A stretch of 22,223 bases of DNA, taken from the NCBI GenBank assembly GCA_910586715.1, contig CAJUJG010000014.1, positions 24,278 to 46,500 of the forward strand, in the 5' to 3' direction. The stretch is from an uncultured Lachnospiraceae bacterium. GTDB lineage: Bacteria > Bacillota > Clostridia > Lachnospirales > Lachnospiraceae. This document shows, piece after piece, positions 1 to 7,824 of the stretch (the stretch's first letter is position 1; every line of letters starts with the position of its first letter). The position numbers and the translations under genes were made by a program. The notes beneath the pieces were generated by a model. It made no database searches, was not told where the DNA came from, and saw only the letters and a list, made by a program, of their open reading frames with translations.

Positions 1-785
1 CCATGAACGGGCAGATTGTGCTTTGCAAAGGCGTTAACGACAAAGAGGAGTTAGAGCGCAGCATTCGGGATTTATCGCGGTATTTGCCGAATCTTGAGAG
101 TGTGTCGGTCGTTCCGGTTGGGCTTTCCAAGTACAGGGATGGACTTTATCCTTTAGAGCCGTTTACGAAGGAAGATGCTAAGGCGGTTCTTGCCACAATT
201 CATAAATGGCAGGACAGGCTTTATCCCAAATACGGTCTGCATTTTATCCATGCAAGTGATGAGTGGTATATTTTGGCGCAGGAGGAGCTGCCTGAGGAGG
301 CGCGTTATGACGGGTATCTGCAATTAGAAAACGGCGTCGGCATGATACGGCTTTTGCTGGATGAATTTGCGCAGGCGCTTGCAGAAGCAAAAGAGGACAG
401 GCAGCGGATTGCGGCAATGGGAGAACGCTGCTGTTCGATTGCCACGGGAAGACTTGCATATCCGTTTGTCAAACAAATGGCGGATGCGCTGATGACGGAA
501 TTTGAGACGGTTACGATACACATTTATCCTGTTCGGAATGATTTTTTCGGAGAGCTGATAACCGTGTCGGGACTGCTGACCGGACAGGATTTGAAGGCGC
601 AGCTTATGGGGCAGGATTTAGGAGAGAGGCTGCTTTTGCCGCAGAATGTTTTAAAGAGCGGGGAAAGCGTGTTTCTTGATGATATGACGGTCAAAGAGCT
701 TGAAAAAGCTTTACAAGTTCCGGTAGATATTGTAAAATCAAGCGGAAAGGATTTTATTGACGCAATATTATATTCGAACAATTAG
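1..785 (+). CDS. DUF512 / radical-SAM-like protein, 3' part
   Basis: This gene runs in from the left edge, and bases 1-2 finish a codon that starts outside. The visible ~260 residues match the C-terminal DUF512 region of a Firmicutes family that has a PDZ-like N-terminus and a radical-SAM-like middle; members are usually about 430-460 residues, so roughly 40% is missing here. Recognisable stretches are the VVPVGLSKYR segment near visible residue 37, HASDEWY near 83 and the GERCCSIATG cysteine motif near 140. The biochemical role of the family is not established. The gene lies 15 bases before der, the usual order in Clostridia, so co-transcription with der is likely. The Met at base 3 is internal, not a start. 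Confidence 0.85.
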   Translation, partial: MNGQIVLCKGVNDKEELERSIRDLSRYLPNLESVSVVPVGLSKYRDGLYPLEPFTKEDAKAVLATIHKWQDRLYPKYGLHFIHASDEWYILAQEELPEEARYDGYLQLENGVGMIRLLLDEFAQALAEAKEDRQRIAAMGERCCSIATGRLAYPFVKQMADALMTEFETVTIHIYPVRNDFFGELITVSGLLTGQDLKAQLMGQDLGERLLLPQNVLKSGESVFLDDMTVKELEKALQVPVDIVKSSGKDFIDAILYSNN

Positions 786-800
786 AAATGGAGCTATGGA

Positions 801-2138
801 ATGGAAAAGAACAGTAAGAAACCGATTGTCGCTGTTGTCGGTCGTCCCAATGTGGGAAAATCCACATTGTTTAACGCGCTTGCGGGGGAAAAAATATCGA
901 TTGTCAAGGATACTCCCGGCATTACAAGGGACAGGATTTATGCGGACATCAGCTGGCTGAATTGGAACTTTACGTTAATTGATACAGGCGGCATTGAGCC
1001 GGACAGTAAGGACATTATTCTCTCGCAGATGCGGGAGCAGGCACAGATTGCGATTGATACGGCGGACGTGATTATTTTTCTTGTGGACGTGAAGCAGGGA
1101 CTGGTAGATGCCGACGCAAAGGTTGCGGACATGCTGAGGCGCAGCCGTAAGCCCGTAGTGCTTGTGGTAAATAAGGTTGACAGCTTTGCAAAGTATGAGG
1201 CGGACGTCTACGAGTTTTACAATTTGGGCATCGGAGAGCCGCATGCGGTTTCTGCCGCAAATCGGTTAGGCTTTGGAGAGATGCTGGATACCGTAACGGA
1301 TTTGTTTGACAAGGATGCGGTTGAGGCGCAGGAGGACGACAGACCGCGCATTGCGATTGTGGGAAAGCCGAATGTAGGAAAATCTTCTATTATTAATAAG
1401 ATTACGGGCGAGAACCGGGTCATTGTTTCTGAGATTGCCGGTACGACGAGAGACGCGATTGACACGGAAATTAAATATAACGGCAGAGAGTATATCTTTA
1501 TTGATACGGCGGGACTGCGCAGAAAAAATAAAATTAAGGATGAGCTGGAGCGGTTTATGATTATCCGTACGGTCAGTGCGGTAGAGCGCGCGGACGTGGT
1601 GGTTTTAATGATTGACGCGACGGAGGGCGTGACAGAGCAGGATGCCAAGATTGCGGGCATTGCGCATGACAGAGGCAAAGGGATTATCGTGGCAGTCAAC
1701 AAGTGGGACGCGATTGAAAAGGACGATAAGACGATTTACCGTTTTACGGAGAAGGTGCGCAATACGCTTTCCTTTATGACATATGCCGAGATTGTCTTTA
1801 TTTCGGCGGTTACGGGGCAAAGAATCGGCAAGCTGTTTGAGACGATTGACATGGTGATTCAAAACCAGTCCCTGCGCATTTCGACCGGAGTAGTCAATGA
1901 GATTGTCACGGAGGCAGTGGCGCTTCAGCAGCCGCCTTCGGATAAGGGAAAACGGCTGAAGATTTTTTATACGACGCAGGCGGGCGTCAAGCCGCCGACG
2001 TTTGTCGTGTTTGTCAATGATAAGGAGCTGATGCACTTTTCATACACCAGATACCTTGAGAATAAGATTAGGGAGGCGTTTGGTTTTAAGGGAACGCCGC
2101 TGAAATTTATTATCAGGGAACGCAAGGATGAAAAATAA
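801..2138 (+). CDS. der: Ribosome-associated GTPase Der (EngA)
   Basis: Essential double-GTPase that helps assemble and mature the 50S ribosomal subunit. The two tandem G domains are plain: Walker A GRPNVGKS at residues 14-21 with DTPG at 37-40 and DTGG at 61-64, and a second P-loop GKPNVGKS at 188-195 with DTAG further on. NKVD and NKWD guanine-specificity motifs sit in domains 1 and 2. A C-terminal KH-like domain follows and ends in basic residues (IIRERKDEK). The length of 445 residues is normal for the family. A GGAG about 8 bases upstream supports this ATG. It follows the DUF512 gene closely and precedes plsY, so it is probably mid-operon. A short direct repeat covers its stop codon. Confidence 0.97.
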   Translation: MEKNSKKPIVAVVGRPNVGKSTLFNALAGEKISIVKDTPGITRDRIYADISWLNWNFTLIDTGGIEPDSKDIILSQMREQAQIAIDTADVIIFLVDVKQGLVDADAKVADMLRRSRKPVVLVVNKVDSFAKYEADVYEFYNLGIGEPHAVSAANRLGFGEMLDTVTDLFDKDAVEAQEDDRPRIAIVGKPNVGKSSIINKITGENRVIVSEIAGTTRDAIDTEIKYNGREYIFIDTAGLRRKNKIKDELERFMIIRTVSAVERADVVVLMIDATEGVTEQDAKIAGIAHDRGKGIIVAVNKWDAIEKDDKTIYRFTEKVRNTLSFMTYAEIVFISAVTGQRIGKLFETIDMVIQNQSLRISTGVVNEIVTEAVALQQPPSDKGKRLKIFYTTQAGVKPPTFVVFVNDKELMHFSYTRYLENKIREAFGFKGTPLKFIIRERKDEK

Positions 2139-2164
2139 ATTTTATCCTCGGATGAAAAATAAAT
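2126..2164 (+). repeat. 15-bp direct repeat over the der stop codon
   Basis: The 15-mer GGATGAAAAATAAAT occurs at 2126-2140 and again at 2150-2164, a 24-base period. The first copy carries the last codons of der and its TAA; the second copy lies in the der-plsY gap. The first copy can also fold into an imperfect hairpin with the intervening TTTTATCC. It looks like a small local duplication; no function is evident. Confidence 0.8.
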
Positions 2165-2190
2165 AAAGCGAAAGGCAAAGGATTGTAGGA

Positions 2191-2838
2191 ATGATACGTT
2201 TGGTATGTTTACTGATCGGTTATGTGTGCGGATGCTTTCAAACTTCCTATATATATGGAAAGCTGCACGGGATTGACATTCGCGATTACGGAAGCGGGAA
2301 TGCGGGAACGACAAATTCCCTGCGCGTTTTGGGAAAGAAAGCGGGTATTATTGTGCTTCTTTGTGATATGTTAAAGACAGGGATAGCAATGATGCTGGTG
2401 CGTTTTTTGTTTCGGGAGCGGTATGGCGATGTGTTGTATCTGTTGACAATTTATGCGGCTGCGGGCGCGATTTTAGGTCATATTTTTCCGTTCTATTTGG
2501 GCTTTAAGGGCGGAAAAGGGATTGCATGTACGGCAGGACTAATCATATTTTTTCATCCTTATTTGCTTTTGCCGCAGGCAGTCAGCTTTTTGACCATCTT
2601 TTTTACGACGCATTATGTCTCGCTTGGTTCGCTTGTGACAGAGCTTTTGCTGATTGCGGAGATGGTTCTTTTCGGGCAGTTTGGAGTATTTGGAATGCCG
2701 CAGGGAGCATTAAACGAGCTTTATATTGTGACGGTGCTTTTGGCGGCGCTTGCATTTTGGGGGCACAGGGAGAATATCAAAAGGCTGGCGCACAAAGAGG
2801 AACGGAAAACATATCTGACGAAAAAAAGTGAGCAGTAG
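2191..2838 (+). CDS. plsY: Acyl-phosphate:glycerol-3-phosphate acyltransferase PlsY
   Basis: Integral membrane enzyme that moves the acyl group from acyl phosphate to position 1 of glycerol-3-phosphate, giving lysophosphatidic acid for membrane lipids. Family motifs are present in order: GSGNAGTTN at residues 34-42, GHIFP at 96-100 with FKGGKG at 105-110, and a late H-R-E-N-I-K-R-L motif near residue 190. Several hydrophobic helices separate them. The length of 215 residues is normal. The ribosome site (GTAGGA) is weak and close to the ATG. It precedes gpsA, whose product makes its substrate glycerol-3-phosphate, so the pair forms a functional unit. A cytoplasmic basic tail ends the protein. 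Confidence 0.96.
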   Translation: MIRLVCLLIGYVCGCFQTSYIYGKLHGIDIRDYGSGNAGTTNSLRVLGKKAGIIVLLCDMLKTGIAMMLVRFLFRERYGDVLYLLTIYAAAGAILGHIFPFYLGFKGGKGIACTAGLIIFFHPYLLLPQAVSFLTIFFTTHYVSLGSLVTELLLIAEMVLFGQFGVFGMPQGALNELYIVTVLLAALAFWGHRENIKRLAHKEERKTYLTKKSEQ

Positions 2839-2841
2839 GGA

Positions 2842-2876
2842 GGTTGAAAAGAACATTCAACCGGCAAGTTTGTTCT
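2842..2876 (+). other. Predicted H-type RNA pseudoknot in the plsY-gpsA gap
   Basis: Two perfect stems interleave just after the plsY stop. Stem 1 pairs GGTTGAA (2842-2848) with TTCAACC (2856-2862); stem 2 pairs AGAACA (2850-2855) with TGTTCT (2871-2876). Stem 2's left arm lies inside the loop of stem 1, which defines an H-type pseudoknot. Loop 1 is one base, there is no base between the stems, and loop 3 is eight bases, lengths that the known geometry of such folds allows. It ends about 46 bases before the gpsA start. The pairing is seen in the sequence; a regulatory role is inference. Confidence 0.45.
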
Positions 2877-2922
2877 AAAAAAGCTGAAACTTCAAAATGT
2901 GAAAGGAATAAGGGTATTAAAC

Positions 2923-3936
2923 ATGGCAAAAATTGGGATAATCGGTGCAGGAAGCTGGGGAATTGCATTGTCCGTGCTGCTGCACAACAACGGACATACG
3001 GTTACCGTATGGTCAGCGTTGGAGAAAGAAATCGAAATGCTGAACAGGGAGCATGAACAAAAGGAGAAACTGCCGGGAGTAAAGCTTCCCGATGACATGT
3101 GCTTTACGTCGGATTTGCAGCAGGCTATGGACGAGAAAGATATTCTTGTGCTTGCGGTTCCCTCATCCTTTACAAGAAGCACGGCGCATTTAATGAAGGC
3201 ATATGCAGCGCAAAACCAAATTATTGTGAACGTGGCAAAGGGAATTGAGGAAGCGACGCTGATGACACTCTCTCAGGTGATCGAGGACGAGATCCCGCAG
3301 GCAGATGTTGCGGTGCTGTCGGGTCCTTCCCATGCAGAGGAGGTCGGAAGGGGAATTCCCACGACGATTGTGGTCGGTGCGGGTACAAAAAAGACTGCGG
3401 AATATATTCAAAATGTGTTTATGAGCGATGTGTTCCGTGTATATATCAGCCCTGACGTGCTTGGCATTGAGCTTGGGGCGGCGTTAAAGAATGTGGTTGC
3501 GCTTGCCGCGGGTATTGCGGACGGACTCGGATACGGAGATAATACGAAGGCGGCGCTGATTACGCGCGGCATTGCGGAGATTGCAAGACTTGGCATTGCG
3601 ATGGGAGGAAAGTTTGAGACCTTTTGCGGGCTTTCGGGTATCGGCGATTTGATTGTGACCTGTGCGAGTATGCACAGCAGAAACAGGCGTGCGGGTATTT
3701 TAATCGGACAGGGCAAGACGATGGAAGAGGCGATGGATGAGGTCAACATGGTCGTTGAGGGTGTTTTTTCGGCAAAGGCGGCAATGGGTCTTGCCAAGAA
3801 GTATGATATAGAGCTTCCGATTATAGAGCAGGTCAACGAGGTGCTCTTCCAAAACAAGAGCGCGGCTGCGGCAGTAAAAGATTTGATGATACGGGATAAA
3901 AAGATTGAGATTATCAGCGACGAGGGCTGGGATTAA
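2923..3936 (+). CDS. gpsA: Glycerol-3-phosphate dehydrogenase [NAD(P)+]
   Basis: Cytoplasmic enzyme that reduces dihydroxyacetone phosphate to sn-glycerol-3-phosphate for phospholipid synthesis. The Rossmann motif GAGSWG is at residues 8-13, GPSHAEEV lies in the middle, and the ELGAALKNVVAL segment carries the expected catalytic lysine at 189. GIGDLIVTC and SRNRRAG match the C-terminal helical domain. The protein is 337 residues, normal for GpsA. I chose ATG 2923 because AAGGG lies 8 bases upstream and the protein then begins MAKIGIIG as in homologues; a GTG 24 bases upstream is in frame but would add an unlikely extension. It is paired with plsY, which uses its product. Confidence 0.96.
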   Translation: MAKIGIIGAGSWGIALSVLLHNNGHTVTVWSALEKEIEMLNREHEQKEKLPGVKLPDDMCFTSDLQQAMDEKDILVLAVPSSFTRSTAHLMKAYAAQNQIIVNVAKGIEEATLMTLSQVIEDEIPQADVAVLSGPSHAEEVGRGIPTTIVVGAGTKKTAEYIQNVFMSDVFRVYISPDVLGIELGAALKNVVALAAGIADGLGYGDNTKAALITRGIAEIARLGIAMGGKFETFCGLSGIGDLIVTCASMHSRNRRAGILIGQGKTMEEAMDEVNMVVEGVFSAKAAMGLAKKYDIELPIIEQVNEVLFQNKSAAAAVKDLMIRDKKIEIISDEGWD

Positions 3937-3980
3937 TAGGATTTCATGGAGCAGGCTGAGAAAGGAGCATGGTTATTAAA

Positions 3981-4799
3981 ATGGGAAACACAGCATTTAG
4001 CAGTACGCAGGATTATGTGGCAAGCGAGGAGCTTTTGGCAAGCGTGAATGTGGCAATTGCCTTAAAAAAACCCCTGCTAATCAAAGGAGAACCGGGAACC
4101 GGGAAGACAATGCTTGCGCAGGCGGTGGCAAATTCGCTTGGCAAACGGCTGATTATTTGGAACGTAAAATCGACGACAAAGGCGCAGGACGGTCTGTATA
4201 TGTACGATACCATTCAACGGTTATACGACGGACAGTTCGGTGAGGAGGGCGTTGATGATATTGCAAGGTATATCAAGCTTGGAAAGCTTGGGGAAGCGTT
4301 TGAGAGCGAGGAGCAGGTTGTGCTTTTAATTGACGAGATTGACAAGGCGGACTTGGAGTTTCCAAACGATTTGCTTTGGGAGCTTGACCAAATGGAGTTT
4401 TATATCCATGAGACAAAGCGCACGGTAAAGGCAAAGCACAGACCGATTGTGATTATCACGTCGAATGCCGAGAAGGAGCTGCCTGACGCGTTTTTGAGAA
4501 GATGTATTTTCCACTATATTGATTTCCCCGACGAGGCGCTGATGGAGGAGATTATCAAAACGCATTATCCGGATGTGGAGGAAAATCTGATGCGTGGTGC
4601 GATGCGGGTGTTTTATGATATTCGTGCGCAGCGCGATATTCGCAAAAAACCGAGCACTTCGGAGCTGATTGACTGGATTAACGCGCTTCAGATTGGAGGA
4701 ATTTCTGCGGATACGCTGCGGGAAAAACTTCCGTTTGTAGGTGTTGTGGTAAAGAAGGACGAGGATATGGCAATCGTTAAAAATATGGGAGCTCTATGA
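3981..4799 (+). CDS. MoxR-type AAA+ ATPase
   Basis: A single AAA+ module of about 272 residues. Walker A GEPGTGKT is at residues 36-43, Walker B LLIDEIDK has D118/E119, and an ITSNAEKELPDAFLRRC stretch supplies sensor 1 and the arginine finger region. MoxR-family ATPases usually act as chaperones that assemble or activate protein complexes together with a VWA-domain partner, and a CoxE-like VWA gene follows 34 bases downstream. No extra C-terminal domain of the RavA type is seen. The ATG at 3969 is also in frame, but AAAGGAG nearly touches it, so 3981 is preferred with a spacing of 13 bases; this remains uncertain. The target complex cannot be read from the sequence. Confidence 0.88.
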   Translation: MGNTAFSSTQDYVASEELLASVNVAIALKKPLLIKGEPGTGKTMLAQAVANSLGKRLIIWNVKSTTKAQDGLYMYDTIQRLYDGQFGEEGVDDIARYIKLGKLGEAFESEEQVVLLIDEIDKADLEFPNDLLWELDQMEFYIHETKRTVKAKHRPIVIITSNAEKELPDAFLRRCIFHYIDFPDEALMEEIIKTHYPDVEENLMRGAMRVFYDIRAQRDIRKKPSTSELIDWINALQIGGISADTLREKLPFVGVVVKKDEDMAIVKNMGAL

Positions 4800-4833
4800 T
4801 ACCGTCAAATTTGATATAAACAGAGGAACGCGA

Positions 4834-6039
4834 ATGTTTTCAAAATTTTTCTATACATTAAAGAATAAGGGTCTTGACGTGACGCTCAGCGAGTGGCTGA
4901 CGCTTCAGGACGCGCTTGACAAGGGGCTTTGCGAAAGCTCTCTGACACAGTTTTATTATGTGGCGCGCATGATTTTGGTCAAAAGCGAGACGGAATTTGA
5001 CAAATTTGATATGGCGTTTGAGGAATGCTTTAAGGGCATTATGAGCGAAAACGAGGTCGGTAAAAACATGCTTGCGTGGCTGGATAAGCCTGAGATGAGC
5101 GCGCTTTTGCACGAGGAGGAGAAGCACTGGCTTAATCAGATTGAGGAAATCCATGTGGATAAGGATGACGTTGAGGAGAAATTTAAGGAGCGTCTGAAAG
5201 ACCAAAATGAGGAGCACAACGGCGGCAATTTTTGGATTGGAACAATGGGAAAGACACAGTTTGGAAACACGGGCGGAAATGTGGGCGGTGTACGCGTAGG
5301 CGGTGCGACGGGTTATCAGTCGGCGTTTGCCGTAATCGGCGCAAGAAAATACAAGGATTTCCGTGATGACAAAGTGATTGACAACCGGCAGTTCCAAATG
5401 GCGCTGCGGCGGCTTCGCCAGTTTTCCACGAAGCTTGATATTCCAAAGACCGAGCTTGACATTGACACGACGATTGACAAGACCTGTAATAATGGCGGGT
5501 ATCTGCAAATCGAAATGATGCGTCCGAGGAAAAATGCCGTAAAGCTGATGCTGTTGATGGATTCGGGCGGCACGATGATTCCATATACAAGGCTGATGAA
5601 TGATTTGTTTCAGTCGGTCAATAAATCCAACCATTTTAAAGATGTGAAGGTTTATTATTTCCACAACTGTATTTACTCCAAACTGTATAAGACGCCGGAG
5701 TGTGAAAACGGCGACTGGATTGACACGGAATGGCTGTTTCGCAACGCGGACAGTGATTATAAGGTGATTATTGTCGGGGACGCGGCAATGGCGCCGGAGG
5801 AGCTGTATTCGGATACCGGAAATTACAGGGGGCCAAACGGCGGGCTTTCCGGCTATCAGTGGCTGCAATTGGTAAAGCGGCACTATAAAAAGGTGGTTTG
5901 GATGAATCCGAAAATGGCGGCTGGAAGGGCGCCGTGGAGGGAAGCAGAGACTGCCGTAAAAGAAATCTTCCCGATGTATAAGCTCACGGTGAAGGGACTG
6001 AATGACGCAATGATAAAGCTGATGGTAAACAAACAATAG
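4834..6039 (+). CDS. CoxE-like VWA-domain protein, partner of the AAA+ ATPase
   Basis: This 401-residue protein resembles the conserved VWA/CoxE group (COG3825-like). It has a helical N-terminal region, a glycine-rich linker at about 136-161 with the family's FG..GGNVGGVRVGG pattern, the ALRRLRQF segment, and then the VWA fold. The metal-site loop reads LLMDSGGTM with D243. The second serine of the classical DxSxS is Thr247, and the D-x-G-G-S/T-M form is, as I recall, usual in this group. The YYFHNCIY and VIIVGDAAM segments also fit. AGAGGA six bases upstream supports the start. A role as adaptor for the neighbouring AAA+ protein is inferred from family precedent. The stop codon lies inside a hairpin arm. 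Confidence 0.85.
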   Translation: MFSKFFYTLKNKGLDVTLSEWLTLQDALDKGLCESSLTQFYYVARMILVKSETEFDKFDMAFEECFKGIMSENEVGKNMLAWLDKPEMSALLHEEEKHWLNQIEEIHVDKDDVEEKFKERLKDQNEEHNGGNFWIGTMGKTQFGNTGGNVGGVRVGGATGYQSAFAVIGARKYKDFRDDKVIDNRQFQMALRRLRQFSTKLDIPKTELDIDTTIDKTCNNGGYLQIEMMRPRKNAVKLMLLMDSGGTMIPYTRLMNDLFQSVNKSNHFKDVKVYYFHNCIYSKLYKTPECENGDWIDTEWLFRNADSDYKVIIVGDAAMAPEELYSDTGNYRGPNGGLSGYQWLQLVKRHYKKVVWMNPKMAAGRAPWREAETAVKEIFPMYKLTVKGLNDAMIKLMVNKQ

Positions 6040-6067
6040 AATCCACGCTTCGCGAGTCTTCTATTGT
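6033..6067. other. Hairpin overlapping the VWA gene stop codon
   Basis: A perfect 9-bp inverted repeat, ACAATAGAA (6033-6041) and TTCTATTGT (6059-6067), encloses 17 bases that can form a second CGC/GCG mini-stem. The left arm contains the TAG stop codon of the VWA gene. No T-run follows, so on its own it is not a terminator; it stands eight bases before one and may stabilise the mRNA 3' end. Confidence 0.6.
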
Positions 6068-6074
6068 CATGAAT

Positions 6075-6102
6075 AAAAAAGAACCTTAGCGGTTCTTTTT
6101 TT
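6075..6102 (+). terminator. Rho-independent terminator of the der-plsY-gpsA-AAA-VWA block
   Basis: The stem AAGAACC / GGTTCTT has a five-base TTAGC loop, is flanked by an A-run on the left and is followed by a run of T on the right. The A-run makes the stem extendable to 11 pairs and potentially active on both strands. It separates the left block from spoIVA, which implies that spoIVA has its own promoter. Confidence 0.85.
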
Positions 6103-6181
6103 GTCCCACAGTGCATAAGCTTAATTAGATTGAAAGCAAAGGCAGTGTATAAAGCATATGCGGAATAAGAAAGGGGACAAT

Positions 6182-7684
6182 ATGGGCAAGCTTGATGCAA
6201 GTCAGGAATTTAACTTATACAGAGATATTAGTCAACGTACGGGAGGAGAAATTTATGTCGGCGTGGTAGGACCGGTCAGAACGGGAAAGTCTACCTTTAT
6301 CAAACGGTTTATGGATTTAATGGTCATTCCGCATATGGAAAACGAACATGAGCGTTCGCGGACTTTGGATGAACTGCCGCAGAGCAGCGGCGGAAAAACG
6401 ATTACGACGACTGAGCCGAAGTTTATTCCAAAAGAGGCGGCGGATATTGAAATCAGCGACGGCATAAACGTGAAGGTGCGGCTGATTGACTGTGTGGGAT
6501 ATATGGTGGACGGTGCGACGGGGCATATGGAGGAAAACGAGGAGCGGCTTGTCAAAACGCCGTGGTTTCCCAATGAAATTCCGTTTACGCAGGCGGCAGA
6601 AATCGGTACAAGAAAGGTAATTCAGGAGCATTCGACCATCGGCATTGTGGTTACGACTGACGGCAGCTTTGGGGAAATTCCGCGCGCGGCTTATAAGGAT
6701 GCGGAGGAGCAGACGATTATGGAGTTAAGCCGAATCGGAAAGCCGTTTATTGTCCTTGTCAATACCACAAAGCCGTACGGTGAGGAGGCAAAGGGAGTTG
6801 CCGCAGAGCTTGAGAAAAAGTATCAGGTGAAAGCAATTCCAATCAATATCGACCAGCTCAAACGCGAGGACATTACGATGCTATTAGAGCAGGTGATGTA
6901 TGAGTTCCCGGTGTCTGCGGTGGAGTTTTATACGCCGAAGTGGATGGATATTATGTCGATGGATAATCCGATGAAAAAGGAAATCGTCGAGAAGCTGAAG
7001 GAATTAAAGGAAAACATACGTACGGTCCGTGACTTGATGGAAAAAGACGTGTGCGCGCTTTTGGAGAAGGACAGCGAATATATCAAGCGCTGCAAATATG
7101 ACAATATTAACATTGCGGACGGTTCGGCGTCGCTGTTGTTAGACGGGGATACGAAGTATTATTATGAGCTGCTAAGCTCCATGACGGGCGAGAATATCAA
7201 GGGCGAGTATCAGTTAATGCAGCTTTTGGCAAGTCTTGCGGATATGAAGAAAGAATATCAAAAGGTGCTCAACGCATTGGAGAGCGTACGGCAAAAAGGA
7301 TATGGCGTCGTAACGCCGGAGCGCGACGAGATTACGCTTGAAAATCCGACCCTGATTAAGCATGGCAATAAATACGGGGTTAAGATTAAGGCACAAAGCC
7401 CGTCCATTCATATGATTAAGGCAAATATCGAGACGGAGATTGCGCCGATTGTGGGAACGCAGCAGCAGGCACAGGATTTAATCGGCTACATATCCGACGC
7501 GGAAACGTCTAAGGAAGGCATTTGGGAAACCAATATTTTCGGAAAGACGGTAGAACAGCTTGTCAATGACGGCATTACAAGCAAAGTTTCCATGATTGGT
7601 GAGGAGAGTCAGATGAAGCTTCAGGATACGATGCAGAAGATTGTCAATGACTCGAACGGCGGAATGGTTTGTATCATTATTTAA
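6182..7684 (+). CDS. spoIVA: Stage IV sporulation protein A, spore coat basement ATPase
   Basis: SpoIVA polymerises on the outer forespore membrane, driven by ATP hydrolysis, and forms the base on which the spore coat is built. The N-terminal P-loop GPVRTGKST is at residues 30-38 and is followed by the conserved SFIKRF-like helix (here TFIKRF). The 500 residues, against about 492 in Bacillus, and the short hydrophobic C-terminus (GMVCIII) both match the family. AAGGGG five bases upstream of ATG 6182 decides the start over the in-frame ATG 24 bases earlier. It sits between two terminators, so it is probably monocistronic. The mother-cell sigma-E factor is expected to control it, but I could not identify a convincing sigma-E promoter by eye. 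It marks the organism as a spore former. Confidence 0.97.
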   Translation: MGKLDASQEFNLYRDISQRTGGEIYVGVVGPVRTGKSTFIKRFMDLMVIPHMENEHERSRTLDELPQSSGGKTITTTEPKFIPKEAADIEISDGINVKVRLIDCVGYMVDGATGHMEENEERLVKTPWFPNEIPFTQAAEIGTRKVIQEHSTIGIVVTTDGSFGEIPRAAYKDAEEQTIMELSRIGKPFIVLVNTTKPYGEEAKGVAAELEKKYQVKAIPINIDQLKREDITMLLEQVMYEFPVSAVEFYTPKWMDIMSMDNPMKKEIVEKLKELKENIRTVRDLMEKDVCALLEKDSEYIKRCKYDNINIADGSASLLLDGDTKYYYELLSSMTGENIKGEYQLMQLLASLADMKKEYQKVLNALESVRQKGYGVVTPERDEITLENPTLIKHGNKYGVKIKAQSPSIHMIKANIETEIAPIVGTQQQAQDLIGYISDAETSKEGIWETNIFGKTVEQLVNDGITSKVSMIGEESQMKLQDTMQKIVNDSNGGMVCIII

Positions 7685-7702
7685 TGTTTGGCATATTCAG
7701 CG

Positions 7703-7736
7703 AATGCCGCGGCAGTTTTGCCGCGGCATTGATTTT
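7703..7736 (+). terminator. Strong hairpin terminator after spoIVA
   Basis: A perfect 12-bp stem, AATGCCGCGGCA (7703-7714) with TGCCGCGGCATT (7719-7730), closes a GTTT loop. A short GATTTT follows. The T-run is modest, but the GC-rich stem and its place 18 bases after the stop codon make termination likely. Confidence 0.8.
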
Positions 7737-7739
7737 GGG

Positions 7740-7768
7740 TTGCCCGTATTTTGGGGATATGCTATACT
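7740..7768 (+). promoter_or_regulatory. Sigma-A promoter for punA-cdd
   Basis: TTGCCC (7740-7745) and TATACT (7763-7768) are 17 bases apart. The -10 box is also the left arm of a palindrome, TATACT-GAAAT-AGTATA (7763-7779), which would sit across the transcription start and could be an operator. The start codon of punA is about 55 bases downstream. Confidence 0.7.
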
Positions 7769-7824
7769 GAAATAGTATAAATTGGCAAACGATCAACAGA
7801 ATTTTTGGACAGGAGGTACTTTTT

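Noticed and set aside
2844..3056. 70-residue frame starting with TTG ahead of gpsA
   Set aside because: It overlaps the gpsA coding region in another frame and has no ribosome site; its codons mirror the gpsA sequence.
4858..6036. 392-codon open frame on the minus strand opposite the VWA gene
   Set aside because: It is the antisense shadow of a well-supported gene, rich in His/Leu/Arg as expected from GC-biased third positions, with no recognisable domain or ribosome site.
6103..6181. Possible sigma-E promoter before spoIVA
   Set aside because: CATAAGC and CATATGC resemble parts of the consensus, but no -35/-10 combination with a 14-15 base spacer fits.
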